A stretch of DNA of 42,718 nucleotides from Eutrophocola sp964629325 (lineage in GTDB: Bacteria; Pseudomonadota; Gammaproteobacteria; Pseudomonadales; Pseudohongiellaceae). The notes beneath the pieces are model-generated. The model was not told the DNA's origin and did not search any database. It worked only from the letters and a program-made list of their open reading frames with translations. The DNA lies in contig CAZVSC010000024.1 in assembly GCA_964629325.1 (NCBI GenBank), positions 1 to 42,718 of the forward strand, in the 5' to 3' direction. Position 1 is the first letter of the stretch; each line of letters begins with the position of its first letter. This document shows positions 22,878 to 32,253 of this stretch, in pieces. The translations under genes and the position numbers were made by a program.

Positions 22878-24059
22878 ATGCAGGCGGTAATGCAACATCA
22901 ACACGATAGCCGGCCCTACTTTGGTGACAGCTGGCTGATTATCCTCACCCTGCTGTTGTTGATTTTCGGGCTCATCATGATGACCTCGGCTTCGGTGGAA
23001 ATCGGGGAGAGCCTGTATGGCGACCCGTTGTACCACTTCAAGAAACAGGTCGCCTTCATGATCATGGGCCTGGTGGGTGCAACGATCCTGCTGAATATAC
23101 CGCTGGCCTGGTGGGAGCGGGGCAGTCACGCATTGTATGCCCTTGCGCTGCTGACACTCATCATGGTGCTGCTGCCGGGTATCGGCCATACGGCAGGCGG
23201 CGGCACGCGCTGGATAAACCTGGGCTTCATGACTCTGCAGGTCTCCGAACCCGCCAAGATATGCATCGTATTCTTCATGGCGGGCCTGCTCAGCCGCTAC
23301 CACGACTACATCTGCGGCAGCCTCAGGGGTTTTGCCATGCCTTTTGTGCTCATGGCCTTGCCGATGGCCCTGTTGCTGCTGGAACCGGATTTCGGCGCCG
23401 TGGTTGTCATTATGTTCGCTGTCATGGCCATGTTATTCCTTGCAGGTGCCCGGTTCTGGCATTTCCTGCTGGCGGCAGCCATGGTGGTTTGCGCGGGTGC
23501 CGCACTGATCTTCACATCGGCCTATCGCATGCGCCGCGTATCGTCCTACCTGCAGGCACTGAAGGATCCCTTTCACGAGGACATCGTCTTTGATTCCGGC
23601 TATCAACTGGCGCAGGCGCTTATCGGCTTCGGTCGTGGTGAATGGCTGGGCATGGGGCTCGGCAACAGCATTCAGAAAATGTATTTCCTGCCCGATGGCC
23701 ATACCGATTTCATCATCGCGATCATTGCCGAGGAATTGGGTGTGATCGGCGTGCTGGTGCTGCTCCTTTTGTTTGCCGCCTTTATTGCTCGGGCCCTGAT
23801 CATTGCCCGGCGCAACGAGCGCAACGGCAATTTCTTCGCCGCCTACGCGGCCTACGGCCTGGCCTTTATTTTCATCGGCCAGGTGGTGATCAACGTGTCC
23901 GTCAATATCGGCCTGCTGCCGAACAAGGGCCTGACACTGCCATTCATCAGCTCCGGCGGTTCGAGCCTGCTGACCTGTATCGCGATGGTAGCCCTGCTGC
24001 TTCGCATTGATATCGAGGACAGGCAGTCGGGCGGCAGAAAAACGTCGTTGAAGGTATGA
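22878..24059 (+). CDS. ftsW: Septal peptidoglycan polymerase FtsW
   Basis: SEDS-family glycosyltransferase that polymerises lipid II at the septum together with FtsI. The 393-residue product has about ten membrane helices, SEPAK (in VSEPAKICIVFF), a LLLEPDFGA block, the large periplasmic loop with GYQLAQALIGFGRGEW and DFIIAIIAEELG, and the C-terminal LPFISSGGSSLL. The conserved Asp of LEPDFG, important in SEDS polymerases, is present. It lies between murD (2 bases) and murG (7 bases). Confidence 0.97.
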   Translation: MQAVMQHQHDSRPYFGDSWLIILTLLLLIFGLIMMTSASVEIGESLYGDPLYHFKKQVAFMIMGLVGATILLNIPLAWWERGSHALYALALLTLIMVLLPGIGHTAGGGTRWINLGFMTLQVSEPAKICIVFFMAGLLSRYHDYICGSLRGFAMPFVLMALPMALLLLEPDFGAVVVIMFAVMAMLFLAGARFWHFLLAAAMVVCAGAALIFTSAYRMRRVSSYLQALKDPFHEDIVFDSGYQLAQALIGFGRGEWLGMGLGNSIQKMYFLPDGHTDFIIAIIAEELGVIGVLVLLLLFAAFIARALIIARRNERNGNFFAAYAAYGLAFIFIGQVVINVSVNIGLLPNKGLTLPFISSGGSSLLTCIAMVALLLRIDIEDRQSGGRKTSLKV

Positions 24060-24066
24060 CACAGAC

Positions 24067-25215
24067 ATGATGGCAGCAGCTGACAACAGAAAAATACTCA
24101 TCATGGCCGGAGGCACCGGTGGTCATGTGTTTCCTGCATTGAGTATTGCCCAGCACCTGTTGTCCAGGGGCATCCAGGTGGAATGGTTGGGTACACGCAA
24201 CGGGCTGGAAGCATCGGTCATTCCGGCTGCCAACATACCCCTGCATTTCATTTCCATTGCCGGCCTGCGCGGTTCCAGCCTCGGGCGCCGCTTGCTGTCT
24301 CCCTTGGTGATTCTGGTCGCGGTGCTTCAGTCCATGCTCAAGGTCGCGCAAATCAAGCCGGGTTGCGTCCTGGGCATGGGCGGTTTTGTGACCGGGCCCG
24401 GCGGCCTGGCAGCATGGCTCCTGCGCAGGAAGGTGCTTATTCATGAACAGAATGCCATTGCCGGTTTGTCGAACCAGCTCCTTTTCCCGTTTGCCTCCAT
24501 TGTCATGGAGGCCTTCCCCGGCTCTTTCCAGCGCAAGCAGGATATGACCCAGAACTGGTTGTTGAAAAAATTCATCAGGCCCGGCAACACCATCGTCGTC
24601 GGCAATCCCGTACGCCGTGACATTGCCGCCCTGGGTGCTGAGCCCCTGGCGAAGGCCGAAGGGCGCCGGCTGCGTGTACTGGTTATCGGCGGCAGCCTCG
24701 GTGCCGTGGCGATCAACAGGACGCTACCTGCCATGCTGCAGCTCATACCCGAGAACGAACGCCCGGAAGTACTGCACCAGTGCGGGAAAAGGAACGTGGA
24801 TGAAACCAGGGGGCTGTACCGGACCCTGGATATCGTACCCGGCGAGCAGATACGCGTGGAGCCGTTCATCGATGACATGCAGGCGGCCTACCGCTGGGCC
24901 GACATCATCATCGCGCGGGCCGGCGCCATGACCGTGGCCGAGATCGCCGCCGTTGGCCTGGCCTCGATCCTCATTCCCTATCCGTACGCGGTGGATGACC
25001 ACCAGACGCAAAACGCCGGTTACCTGCAGCGCGCGGGTGCCGCGGAAATCATTCCGCAGGACGAACTTGACGAGCATCGGCTGCTGACAGCACTGAAGAA
25101 ATTCGGTGATGACCGCGAGACGCTACTGGCAGCCGCACGCAACGCCCGCCAGGCCGGCGTGCCTGATGCAACCGAAAAGGCCGCAGCCCTGTGCATGGAG
25201 GCATGTCATGCCTGA
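24067..25215 (+). CDS. murG: UDP-GlcNAc:lipid I N-acetylglucosaminyltransferase MurG
   Basis: Peripheral membrane enzyme that converts lipid I to lipid II on the cytoplasmic face. The 382-residue product has GGTGGHVFPALS (15-26), GMGGFVTGPGG, HEQNAIAGLSN, the second Gly-rich loop GGSLGAVAIN and the donor-site segment ARAGAMTVAEIAA. The family often has the order SGA in this last motif; here it is AGA. The last 8 bases overlap murC. Confidence 0.97.
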   Translation: MMAAADNRKILIMAGGTGGHVFPALSIAQHLLSRGIQVEWLGTRNGLEASVIPAANIPLHFISIAGLRGSSLGRRLLSPLVILVAVLQSMLKVAQIKPGCVLGMGGFVTGPGGLAAWLLRRKVLIHEQNAIAGLSNQLLFPFASIVMEAFPGSFQRKQDMTQNWLLKKFIRPGNTIVVGNPVRRDIAALGAEPLAKAEGRRLRVLVIGGSLGAVAINRTLPAMLQLIPENERPEVLHQCGKRNVDETRGLYRTLDIVPGEQIRVEPFIDDMQAAYRWADIIIARAGAMTVAEIAAVGLASILIPYPYAVDDHQTQNAGYLQRAGAAEIIPQDELDEHRLLTALKKFGDDRETLLAAARNARQAGVPDATEKAAALCMEACHA

Positions 25216-26650
25216 TGCGTCTCTGAACATAACCCGTGGCGGCATGATCCCGGAAATGCGGCGTATCCGCAGGATCCACTTCGTCGGCGTCGGCGGAGCG
25301 GGCATGAGTGGAATCGCCGAAGTGCTGCTGAACCAGGGTTACAGCATCAGCGGCTCGGACATCAGCGAATCCTCCGTTACCGAACGACTGGCGACGCTTG
25401 GCGTGAAGATATATATCGGTCACAAGTCAGCGAATGTGCAGGATGCGGATGTTGTCGTGGTCTCAAGCGCCATCGACCAGGGTAACGAGGAGATAGTCGC
25501 TGCCATGGAAAAACGCACGCCCATTATCCGCAGGGCGGAAATGCTGGCCGAGCTGATGCGCTACCGCCACGCCATCGTGATCGCCGGCACCCACGGCAAG
25601 ACGACCACCACAAGTCTCGTCGCCACGCTGCTGGGTCAGGCCAATATGGATCCCACATATGTCATCGGCGGCATTCTCAACGGCGCCGGCACCAACGCCA
25701 AGCTGGGTGCGAGCAACATCATGGTGGCGGAAGCCGATGAAAGCGACGCCTCTTTCCTGCACCTGCAGCCGATGGTCGCCATCGTCACCAATATCGACGA
25801 AGACCACATGGTCACCTACAACGGCGACTTTGAGAAACTGAAAACAACCTTTATCGAATTCCTGCACAACCTGCCGTTCTATGGCCTGGCGGTACTGTGC
25901 ATCGACGACCCGGTCATCCAGGAACTGCTGCCCAGCATCTCCAGGCCGGTGCTGACTTACGGCCAGTCCAGCTTCGCTGACTTCTGCATCAAGGATGTAG
26001 AGCAGAAAGGCATGGTCACCCGCTTCAAGGTGAAGCGCCCTGACCGTGACGGCCTGCTCGAGCTGACCCTGAACCTGCCCGGCCTGCATAACGTGCTGAA
26101 TGCCACCGCTGCCATCGCCGTTGCCACGGACGAAGGCCTGAGCGATGAGGATATCGTCAAGGGCATCGAATCGTTCAGCGGCGTCGGTCGCCGTTTCGAC
26201 GTCAAGCCGCCCATGAAGCTCGCAAAGGGGGAGGTGATGCTGGTCGATGATTACGGACACCATCCCACCGAGGTCGCGGCCACCATCCGCGCGATACGCA
26301 GTGGCTGGCCGGAAAAGCGCCTGGTCATGATTTACCAGCCGCATCGCTTCAGCCGCACGCATGACCTTTACGACGCTTTCGTGGACGTGCTCTCGGAAGT
26401 GGATCTGCTGCTGATGCTCGACGTGTATTCCGCCGGCGAACAGCCGATCCACGGTGCGGACTCGAGGAGTCTGTGTCGCAGCATCCGCCAGCGCGGGCAG
26501 CTGGATCCCGTTTACGTGAAGGACCAGGGCGATATCAGGAAAGTACTCAATGACCTCTTGCTCGATGGCGACATCCTGCTGACACAGGGCGCCGGCAGTA
26601 TCGGCATCCTTTCCAGGGAGCTGGCCAGGGATGGACTGGGGTATGCATGA
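25208..26650 (+). CDS. murC: UDP-N-acetylmuramate:L-alanine ligase MurC
   Basis: First Mur ligase of stem-peptide assembly. From the ATG at 25208, preceded by GGAGG at 7 bases, the product has 480 residues. The N-terminal IPEMRRIRRIHFVGVGGAGM (14-33), the ATP loop GTHGKTTTT (127-135), EADESDASFLHL, NIDEDHM and the C-terminal DDYGHHPTEV, QPHRFSRT and GADSRSLCR blocks all match E. coli MurC. An earlier in-frame ATG lies deep inside murG and is rejected. It overlaps ddlB by 20 bases. Confidence 0.97.
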   Translation: MPDASLNITRGGMIPEMRRIRRIHFVGVGGAGMSGIAEVLLNQGYSISGSDISESSVTERLATLGVKIYIGHKSANVQDADVVVVSSAIDQGNEEIVAAMEKRTPIIRRAEMLAELMRYRHAIVIAGTHGKTTTTSLVATLLGQANMDPTYVIGGILNGAGTNAKLGASNIMVAEADESDASFLHLQPMVAIVTNIDEDHMVTYNGDFEKLKTTFIEFLHNLPFYGLAVLCIDDPVIQELLPSISRPVLTYGQSSFADFCIKDVEQKGMVTRFKVKRPDRDGLLELTLNLPGLHNVLNATAAIAVATDEGLSDEDIVKGIESFSGVGRRFDVKPPMKLAKGEVMLVDDYGHHPTEVAATIRAIRSGWPEKRLVMIYQPHRFSRTHDLYDAFVDVLSEVDLLLMLDVYSAGEQPIHGADSRSLCRSIRQRGQLDPVYVKDQGDIRKVLNDLLLDGDILLTQGAGSIGILSRELARDGLGYA

Positions 26651-27599
26651 GCAAACCGGCGACAACCCAGGTTACGACAATGAGGGCTTCGGCAAAGTGG
26701 CGGTTCTGATGGGCGGCAATTCCGCAGAGCGGGAGATTTCATTAATGAGCGGGCAGGCGGTGCTGGCCTCCCTGCTGCGCAGCGGCGTGGATGCCACGGG
26801 GATCGACGTTACCAGCCGTGCTCTGCCCCAGGCACTGATGAGCAGGGCATTCGACCGGGTAATGATCATGCTGCATGGCAGGTATGGCGAAGATGGCAAG
26901 GTTCAGGGGGAGCTTGATGCCCTGGGCATTCCCTATACCGGCAGCGGTGTGACGGCTTCTGCACTGGCCATGGACAAGATCGAGACCAAGCGGGTCTGGC
27001 TGGAGCGGGGGCTGAATACGCCGGCATTCGCAGAGTTGAACGACACTACCGACTGGCAGGGCGTTATCGACGAACTCGGCACGGTCTTCGTGAAACCTGT
27101 AAACGAGGGCTCAAGCATCGGTATTTCACCGGCGGATACGGCGGATGCACTGAAGGCAGCCTATGTGCATGCCCGTCAGTACGACGACAAGGTAATTGCC
27201 GAGCAATTCATCGATGGCCCGGAATACACCATCGGGATTCTGGCTGGCCGGGTGCTGCCGGTCGTGGGCATGAAGGCAGCGTCGAAATTTTACGACTATG
27301 ACGCCAAGTATTTTTCGAACGCAACCCGCTACTTCTGCCCCTGCGACCTTGATGCCGCTGATGAAAAGGCACTTGGGGACCTGGCGAAGCGTGCCTACGA
27401 CGCCGTGGGCTGTACCGGCTGGGGTCGGGTCGATGCCATGCGCGATGCAGACGGTACTTTCTGGCTGCTGGAAGTGAACACAGTGCCGGGCATGACCGGC
27501 CACAGCCTGGTGCCGATGGCGGCAAAGGCTGCCGGAATCAGCTTCGACGAGCTGGTGCTGGAAATACTGGCCAGCAGTAAAACAAGGACGGGTGGCTGA
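26631..27599 (+). CDS. ddlB: D-alanine-D-alanine ligase DdlB
   Basis: ATP-grasp ligase making the D-Ala-D-Ala dipeptide used by MurF. The product has 322 residues from the ATG at 26631 (AGGGAG 10 bases upstream) or 318 from 26643; the family alignment begins only at KVAVLMGGNSAEREISL, so the exact start is open. PVNEGSSIGI, EYTIGILAG, KYFS, GWGRVDAM and the metal-binding end LLEVNTVPGMTGHSLVP are intact. Six residues ahead of the last block the usual Asp-rich pattern is DADGTFW. Confidence 0.95.
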   Translation: MDWGMHEQTGDNPGYDNEGFGKVAVLMGGNSAEREISLMSGQAVLASLLRSGVDATGIDVTSRALPQALMSRAFDRVMIMLHGRYGEDGKVQGELDALGIPYTGSGVTASALAMDKIETKRVWLERGLNTPAFAELNDTTDWQGVIDELGTVFVKPVNEGSSIGISPADTADALKAAYVHARQYDDKVIAEQFIDGPEYTIGILAGRVLPVVGMKAASKFYDYDAKYFSNATRYFCPCDLDAADEKALGDLAKRAYDAVGCTGWGRVDAMRDADGTFWLLEVNTVPGMTGHSLVPMAAKAAGISFDELVLEILASSKTRTGG

Positions 27600-27601
27600 A
27601 C

Positions 27602-28414
27602 ATGGAAATCTTCACGCCCGGCAAGAAACCCAGTCGCAGGCGCAGCGGCGCAAGCACACGCGCAGCGCAGCGCCCCGTTCGCCGGATCAGGCCGGCGGAC
27701 GTGCTGAAGGTGGTCTTTGTCGCCCTGCTGGTGGCTGCGGGCGCCTGGGGCGCCCTGAGTACGCCGAAGGTGGTGGAAAAAGTGAGCAGCCAGCGCGTGG
27801 AGCAGGTGCTTATCGAGGGCGAGGTCAACTACGTGTCGGAGCAGGATGTGCTGGCTGCGGTAAACAGCTTTATCAGTGAGAGTCTGTTGCTGGTGGACAT
27901 GGTGGAAATCAAGAAAGAGCTGGAGTTAAGGCCCTGGATCAGGAGCGTGACAATTCGCCGTGAGTGGCCGGATACGCTGGTGCTGAACGTGACGGAAGAA
28001 CAAGCCATTGCGCGCTGGGGTGAAAAACGCCTGCTGAACCAGGACGGCGCCATTTTTTCACCGGACAACATCGTTGGCCTTGAGCAACTGGCCATCCTGA
28101 CAGGCCCAGACGATTCCGCCCGCAAGGTCATGGAGCAATACCAGCTGTTCAGCCAGCTGCTGTACCAGAGGGGCTTGAAGATAGCCGAACTGTCACTCAG
28201 CGATCGTGGCGCATGGCGCCTGATGCTGGGCAACGGGGTGCAGGTGAATATCGGCAAGGCCGACGTTATGCCCAGGATGCGCCGCTTGGTGGACTTTCTT
28301 GATCCATTTTTTATGGAGCATATGGTTTCAGTTGAATCGATTGATCTACGGTACAAGAGCGGTATCGCCGTGAAAAACAAATCCATTACAGGTGAAGAGG
28401 TGGTCTCGCTATGA
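27602..28414 (+). CDS. ftsQ: Cell division protein FtsQ
   Basis: Bitopic divisome protein linking early and late division proteins. The 270-residue product has a strongly basic cytoplasmic tail (1-32), one membrane helix (about 33-53), a POTRA domain (about 64-132, VEQVLIEGEVNYVSEQDV to VLNVTEEQAIARWG) and the FtsQ C-domain with LLNQDG, LSDRGAW and VNIGK. The ATG is 2 bases after the ddlB stop. Its own stop overlaps a possible ATG of ftsA. Confidence 0.95.
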   Translation: MEIFTPGKKPSRRRSGASTRAAQRPVRRIRPADVLKVVFVALLVAAGAWGALSTPKVVEKVSSQRVEQVLIEGEVNYVSEQDVLAAVNSFISESLLLVDMVEIKKELELRPWIRSVTIRREWPDTLVLNVTEEQAIARWGEKRLLNQDGAIFSPDNIVGLEQLAILTGPDDSARKVMEQYQLFSQLLYQRGLKIAELSLSDRGAWRLMLGNGVQVNIGKADVMPRMRRLVDFLDPFFMEHMVSVESIDLRYKSGIAVKNKSITGEEVVSL

Positions 28415-28452
28415 CCAAATTTCAGAATATGAACAAGAAGGAGTTGCTTCCC

Positions 28453-29685
28453 ATGAGTAACCCAAGCGGCGGAAACATGATTGTCGGCCTGGATATCGGT
28501 ACGTCCAAGGTCGTGGCGATCGTCGGTGAGATCAATGCCGAGGGCGGTCTCAATATCGTCGGCATCGGCAGGCACCGTTCCCGGGGACTGAAGAAGGGCA
28601 CAGTGGTCAATATCGAGTCCACGGTACAGTCCATCCAGCGTGCAGTGGAAGAGGCCGAGCTCATGGCGGGTTGCCAGATCCATTCGGTCTACGCGGGTAT
28701 CGCGGGCAGCCACGTACGCAGCATGAATTCTCACGGCATCGTCGCGATTCGGGATAAAGAGGTGTATCCCGCCGATATCGAGCGAGTCATCGATGCCGCC
28801 CAGGCCGTCGCCATTCCGGCAGACCAGAAGGTCCTTCATATATTGCCCCAGGAATACATCATCGATTCCCAGGAAGGGGTGAAGGAGCCGCTGGGAATGT
28901 CCGGCGTCAGGCTGGAAGCAAAAGTACACCTGGTCACTTGCGCGACCAATGCCGCTCAGAACATCGAGAAATGCATCAAGCGCTGTGGACTTGAAACCGA
29001 CGAAATCATTCTCGAGCAGCTGGCATCCAGTTATTCGGTGTTGACTGAGGATGAGAAAGAGCTCGGTGTGTGCCTGGTGGATATCGGTGGCGGTACTACC
29101 GATATCGCCATATTCACCGAAGGCGCCATCAGGCATACCGGGGTTATCCCCATCGCCGGTGATCAGGTGACCAATGATATCGCCATGGCCTTGCGCACGC
29201 CGACAGACAACGCCGAGGAACTGAAGATCAAGTACGCCTGTGCCCTGAGCCAGCTGGCCAGCGCCGACGACATGATCAAGGTCCCCAGTGTTGGGGATCG
29301 GCCGCCCCGGGAGCTATCCCGCCAGGCGCTGGCCGATGTGGTCGAGCCGCGTTATGACGAACTCTTTCACCTGATCCAGGCTGAGATCAGGCAAAGCGGA
29401 TACGAAGACATGCTGGCAGCAGGCATGGTCTTCACCGGTGGTACCAGCAAGATGGAAGGCGTGGCTGAACTGGCAGAGGAAATATTTCATATGCCGGTGC
29501 GCATTGGCATGCCCACGGATGTGAACGGACTGGTGGATATCGTCCGCAACCCGACCTATTCGACCGCGGTAGGGCTGCTCCTGTATGGCATGCGCCAGGC
29601 CCAGGAACGGGAAGGCAGCACGGTACGTGAACCGGGCATCACGCTGTTCGAGCGGGTAAAAAACATTTTCAGGGGTGAGGACTGA
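28453..29685 (+). CDS. ftsA: Cell division protein FtsA
   Basis: Actin-like ATPase that ties FtsZ to the membrane and recruits later division proteins. I place the start at the ATG 28453, which has the strong AAGAAGGAG site 9 bases upstream and gives the short MSNPSGGNMIVGLDIG beginning seen in Pseudomonas. An ATG at 28411 overlapping the ftsQ stop would add 14 residues. The 410-residue product has GLDIGTSKVVAIVG, the phosphate-2 motif VDIGGGTTDIAIF, GDQVTNDIA, TGGTSKMEG and a C-terminal amphipathic membrane helix (TLFERVKNIF). Confidence 0.95.
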   Translation: MSNPSGGNMIVGLDIGTSKVVAIVGEINAEGGLNIVGIGRHRSRGLKKGTVVNIESTVQSIQRAVEEAELMAGCQIHSVYAGIAGSHVRSMNSHGIVAIRDKEVYPADIERVIDAAQAVAIPADQKVLHILPQEYIIDSQEGVKEPLGMSGVRLEAKVHLVTCATNAAQNIEKCIKRCGLETDEIILEQLASSYSVLTEDEKELGVCLVDIGGGTTDIAIFTEGAIRHTGVIPIAGDQVTNDIAMALRTPTDNAEELKIKYACALSQLASADDMIKVPSVGDRPPRELSRQALADVVEPRYDELFHLIQAEIRQSGYEDMLAAGMVFTGGTSKMEGVAELAEEIFHMPVRIGMPTDVNGLVDIVRNPTYSTAVGLLLYGMRQAQEREGSTVREPGITLFERVKNIFRGED

Positions 29686-29752
29686 CACTCGTCACTCAAA
29701 ACCGGCAATCAATTTTTAACTACAAGGTGGACTATCCCGAGGGGGTATTAAG

Positions 29753-30940
29753 ATGTTTGAAATAGTAGACAATATTGCACAGAGTGCAGTCATAAAGGTG
29801 ATCGGAGTCGGTGGCGGCGGCGGCAACGCTGTGCAGCACATGCTCAAGAACACCATCGATGGTGTCGAGTTCATTTGCGCCAATACCGATGCACAGGCGC
29901 TGGAAAAAATGGATACCAGGATGAACCTTCAGCTTGGTGGCGCCGTAACCAAGGGTCTTGGCGCAGGTGCCAATCCGGAAGTCGGCCGCCAGGCCGCGCT
30001 GGAGGACCGTGACCGCATCCGGGAGATCATTTCAGGTGCCGACATGGTGTTCATTACTGCCGGCATGGGTGGCGGAACCGGTACAGGTGGTGCACCGGTA
30101 GTGGCCGAGATCGCTCGCGAAATGGGCATCCTGACCGTGGCCGTCGTCACCAAGCCGTTCCCGTTCGAAGGCCGCAAGCGCATGGCGATCGCCGAGCAGG
30201 GTATTCGGGAACTTGCAGAGCATGTTGACTCTCTAATCACCATACCCAACGAAAAGCTCATGGATGTGCTGGGCAAGGGTTCCACGTTGCTTGATGCATT
30301 CAGCGCCGCCAATGACGTATTGCTGGGTGCGGTGAAAGGCATTGCCGACCTCATCATGCGTCCCGGCATGATCAACGTGGATTTTGCCGACGTCAGCACC
30401 GTGATGTCCGAGATGGGCATGGCCATGATGGGTACCGGTTATGCGCGTGGCGAAAACCGTGCGGTTGAAGCGGCAGAGGCGGCCATTCGCAGCCCGCTGC
30501 TGGAAGACGTCAACCTGCAGGGTGCCCGCGGCATTCTGATCAACATCACGGCAGGTGAGGACCTGACCCTGGGTGAATTCAGCGAAGTGGGCGACACCAT
30601 TTCCGAGTTTGCCTCTGACCAGGCCATCGTCGTGGTGGGAACGGTCATCGATCCGTCACTGAAGGATGAACTGACCGTTACCGTGGTCGCCACCGGACTC
30701 GGCGGCATGCAGATCGAGAAGCCGACCAAGGTGGTTGACAATACGGTCAAAAACCACAGGAACGCGGACTTCAACAACCTGGACAAGCCGGCCATACTGA
30801 GAAAGAAAGAGGCTGCCAGGATGAAGGCGGAAGCGGAAAGCGAGCTCCAGGAACGCCGCCCCTTGCCGAAAGCCGTGGGCGCGGAAACCGACATGGATTT
30901 CCTCGATATCCCGGCTTTCCTGAGGAAACAGGCGGACTGA
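29753..30940 (+). CDS. ftsZ: Cell division GTPase FtsZ
   Basis: Tubulin-like GTPase forming the Z ring. The 395-residue product has GVGGGGGNA (18-26), the tubulin signature GGGTGTG (106-112), the T7 loop NVDFADV, a short linker (about 320-375) rich in charged residues and the conserved C-terminal peptide DFLDIPAFLRKQAD that binds FtsA and ZipA. The start has a G-rich ribosome site (GAGGGGG). The 67-base gap after ftsA holds an AT-rich stretch that could carry a promoter, though none is clear. Confidence 0.98.
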   Translation: MFEIVDNIAQSAVIKVIGVGGGGGNAVQHMLKNTIDGVEFICANTDAQALEKMDTRMNLQLGGAVTKGLGAGANPEVGRQAALEDRDRIREIISGADMVFITAGMGGGTGTGGAPVVAEIAREMGILTVAVVTKPFPFEGRKRMAIAEQGIRELAEHVDSLITIPNEKLMDVLGKGSTLLDAFSAANDVLLGAVKGIADLIMRPGMINVDFADVSTVMSEMGMAMMGTGYARGENRAVEAAEAAIRSPLLEDVNLQGARGILINITAGEDLTLGEFSEVGDTISEFASDQAIVVVGTVIDPSLKDELTVTVVATGLGGMQIEKPTKVVDNTVKNHRNADFNNLDKPAILRKKEAARMKAEAESELQERRPLPKAVGAETDMDFLDIPAFLRKQAD

Positions 30941-30942
30941 GT

Positions 30943-30962
30943 GCCGGCTCCCATGAGCCGGC
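30943..30962 (+). terminator. Hairpin just after ftsZ
   Basis: GCCGGCTC (30943-30950) pairs perfectly with GAGCCGGC (30955-30962) around CCAT, two bases after the ftsZ stop. No T run follows, so it may be an mRNA 3'-end stabiliser or a weak terminator at the end of the dcw cluster. The whole ftsZ-lpxC gap is 295 bases with no credible gene. Confidence 0.4.
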
Positions 30963-30994
30963 GGGGCTGCATGAGCAGGAAAGTGGGGCTGCTA

Positions 30995-31023
30995 TTGGTG
31001 AAAGTGGCGGATTTTGTTAATAT
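30995..31023 (+). promoter_or_regulatory. Candidate lpxC promoter
   Basis: TTGGTG (30995-31000) and TAATAT (31018-31023) are 17 bases apart. A start near 31030 would give a leader of about 205 nt before lpxC, long enough for post-transcriptional control. An imperfect hairpin (ACCGGGCAG and CCTGCCGGGT, around 31040-31062) lies in this leader. Confidence 0.45.
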
Positions 31024-31235
31024 TCGCCCTTTCCGGACAACCGGGCAGCCTCGCCTGCCGGGTAACAACAAGCAGCCTCAGCGGTTACTGCTGCAAACCT
31101 GGAGTCATCCCGGGTATGCACAGAGTCATGGTAATCGCACTGGAAAGCGAAGCAGCGATACTAACAATGGACGGAAGAGCTTCGGGGGAGAGCGGCAAGT
31201 ATTTTCTTCAACCGAAGTGAGAGTGAGAACGAGCA

Positions 31236-32147
31236 TTGATTAGGCAAAGAACGCTAAAGAACGTCATCAAAGCGACTGGAGTGGGTCTGCATACCGGTCA
31301 GAAAGTCTACCTGACCCTGCGTCCCGCACCCGTTGATACCGGCATAGTCTTCTCCCGGGTCGATCTCGACCCAGCAGTCCTGATTCACGCCGTTGCAGAA
31401 AACGTGGGTGATACCACCTTGTCATCCACGTTGATGAAGGGCGATGTCCGGATTTCCACCGTCGAGCATCTCATGTCCGCCATGTCTGGCCTGGGAATTG
31501 ACAATGCCTACGTCGAAGTCAGCGCTTCCGAAGTGCCCATCATGGACGGCAGTGCCGGTCCGTTCGTCTTCCTGATCCAGTCTGCCGGTATCGAAGAGCA
31601 GAATGCTCCCAAGAAGTACATTCGCATTACCCGCGAGGTCACCGTGGAGCAGGGTGACAAGAAGGTCAGCCTGAAACCCTTCAACGGCTTCAAGGTCGGC
31701 TACACCCTGCTTTATGATCATCCCGTTCACCGCAAGTACACCAAGGAAGCCTGCGTCGACTTTTCCAGCACCTCTTTCGTCAAGGAAGTGAGCCGGGCAC
31801 GCACGTTCGGCTTCATGCACGAATTCGAGGAACTGAGGAACCGCAACCTGGCTCTCGGCGCCAGCATGGACAATGCCATCGCCGTGGGGGATTACCGGGT
31901 GCTCAACGAGGACGGACTGCGGTACGAGGACGAATTCGTGAAGCACAAGATCCTCGACTCCATCGGCGACCTCTACCTGCTCGGAAAAACCCTTATCGGT
32001 GAATTCCGCGGCTACAAATCAGGGCATGCCCTGAACAATGCCCTCCTGCGCAAGCTGATGACCGAGAAGGACAGCTGGGAGATCGTTACCTTTGATACAG
32101 AGGACGCTGCCCCAATCTCTTATCTGAGACCTGTTTTTTCCAGCTAA
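31236..32147 (+). CDS. lpxC: UDP-3-O-acyl-N-acetylglucosamine deacetylase LpxC
   Basis: Zinc deacetylase for the committed step of lipid A synthesis. The 303-residue product has zinc ligands H78 (STVEHL), H237 and D241 (VKHKILDSIGD) and catalytic H264 (SGHALNN). The start must be TTG: an in-frame TGA lies at 31224-31226, no ATG or GTG lies between, and TTG gives MIRQRTLKNVIKATGVGLHTG, which aligns residue for residue with the E. coli start. The product ends soon after ISYLRP, near the usual length. A weak start codon and long leader fit an enzyme whose level is tightly controlled. Confidence 0.97.
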   Translation: MIRQRTLKNVIKATGVGLHTGQKVYLTLRPAPVDTGIVFSRVDLDPAVLIHAVAENVGDTTLSSTLMKGDVRISTVEHLMSAMSGLGIDNAYVEVSASEVPIMDGSAGPFVFLIQSAGIEEQNAPKKYIRITREVTVEQGDKKVSLKPFNGFKVGYTLLYDHPVHRKYTKEACVDFSSTSFVKEVSRARTFGFMHEFEELRNRNLALGASMDNAIAVGDYRVLNEDGLRYEDEFVKHKILDSIGDLYLLGKTLIGEFRGYKSGHALNNALLRKLMTEKDSWEIVTFDTEDAAPISYLRPVFSS

Positions 32148-32173
32148 ATATGGTCTAATCCGGCCTGTGTTCG

Positions 32174-32200
32174 ATCATGTCGGCCTGAAAGCCGCATGAT
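32174..32200 (+). terminator. Hairpin downstream of lpxC
   Basis: ATCATG (32174-32179) pairs with CATGAT (32195-32200) and CGGC (32181-32184) with GCCG (32191-32194), with one bulged T and the loop CTGAAA. A second hairpin, CTGGGT with ACCCAG (32203-32221), follows at once. No T run is present, so termination is uncertain. Confidence 0.35.
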
Positions 32201-32253
32201 TACTGGGTTTATGCGACCCAGCCAATATGTCCGCGGAACAATCTGCGGATAAA

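Noticed and set aside
30941..31243. Small plus-strand frame (100 codons) between ftsZ and lpxC as a leader peptide or gene
   Set aside because: No family resemblance, it overlaps the lpxC start, and it lacks a convincing ribosome site. The region reads better as promoter and leader.
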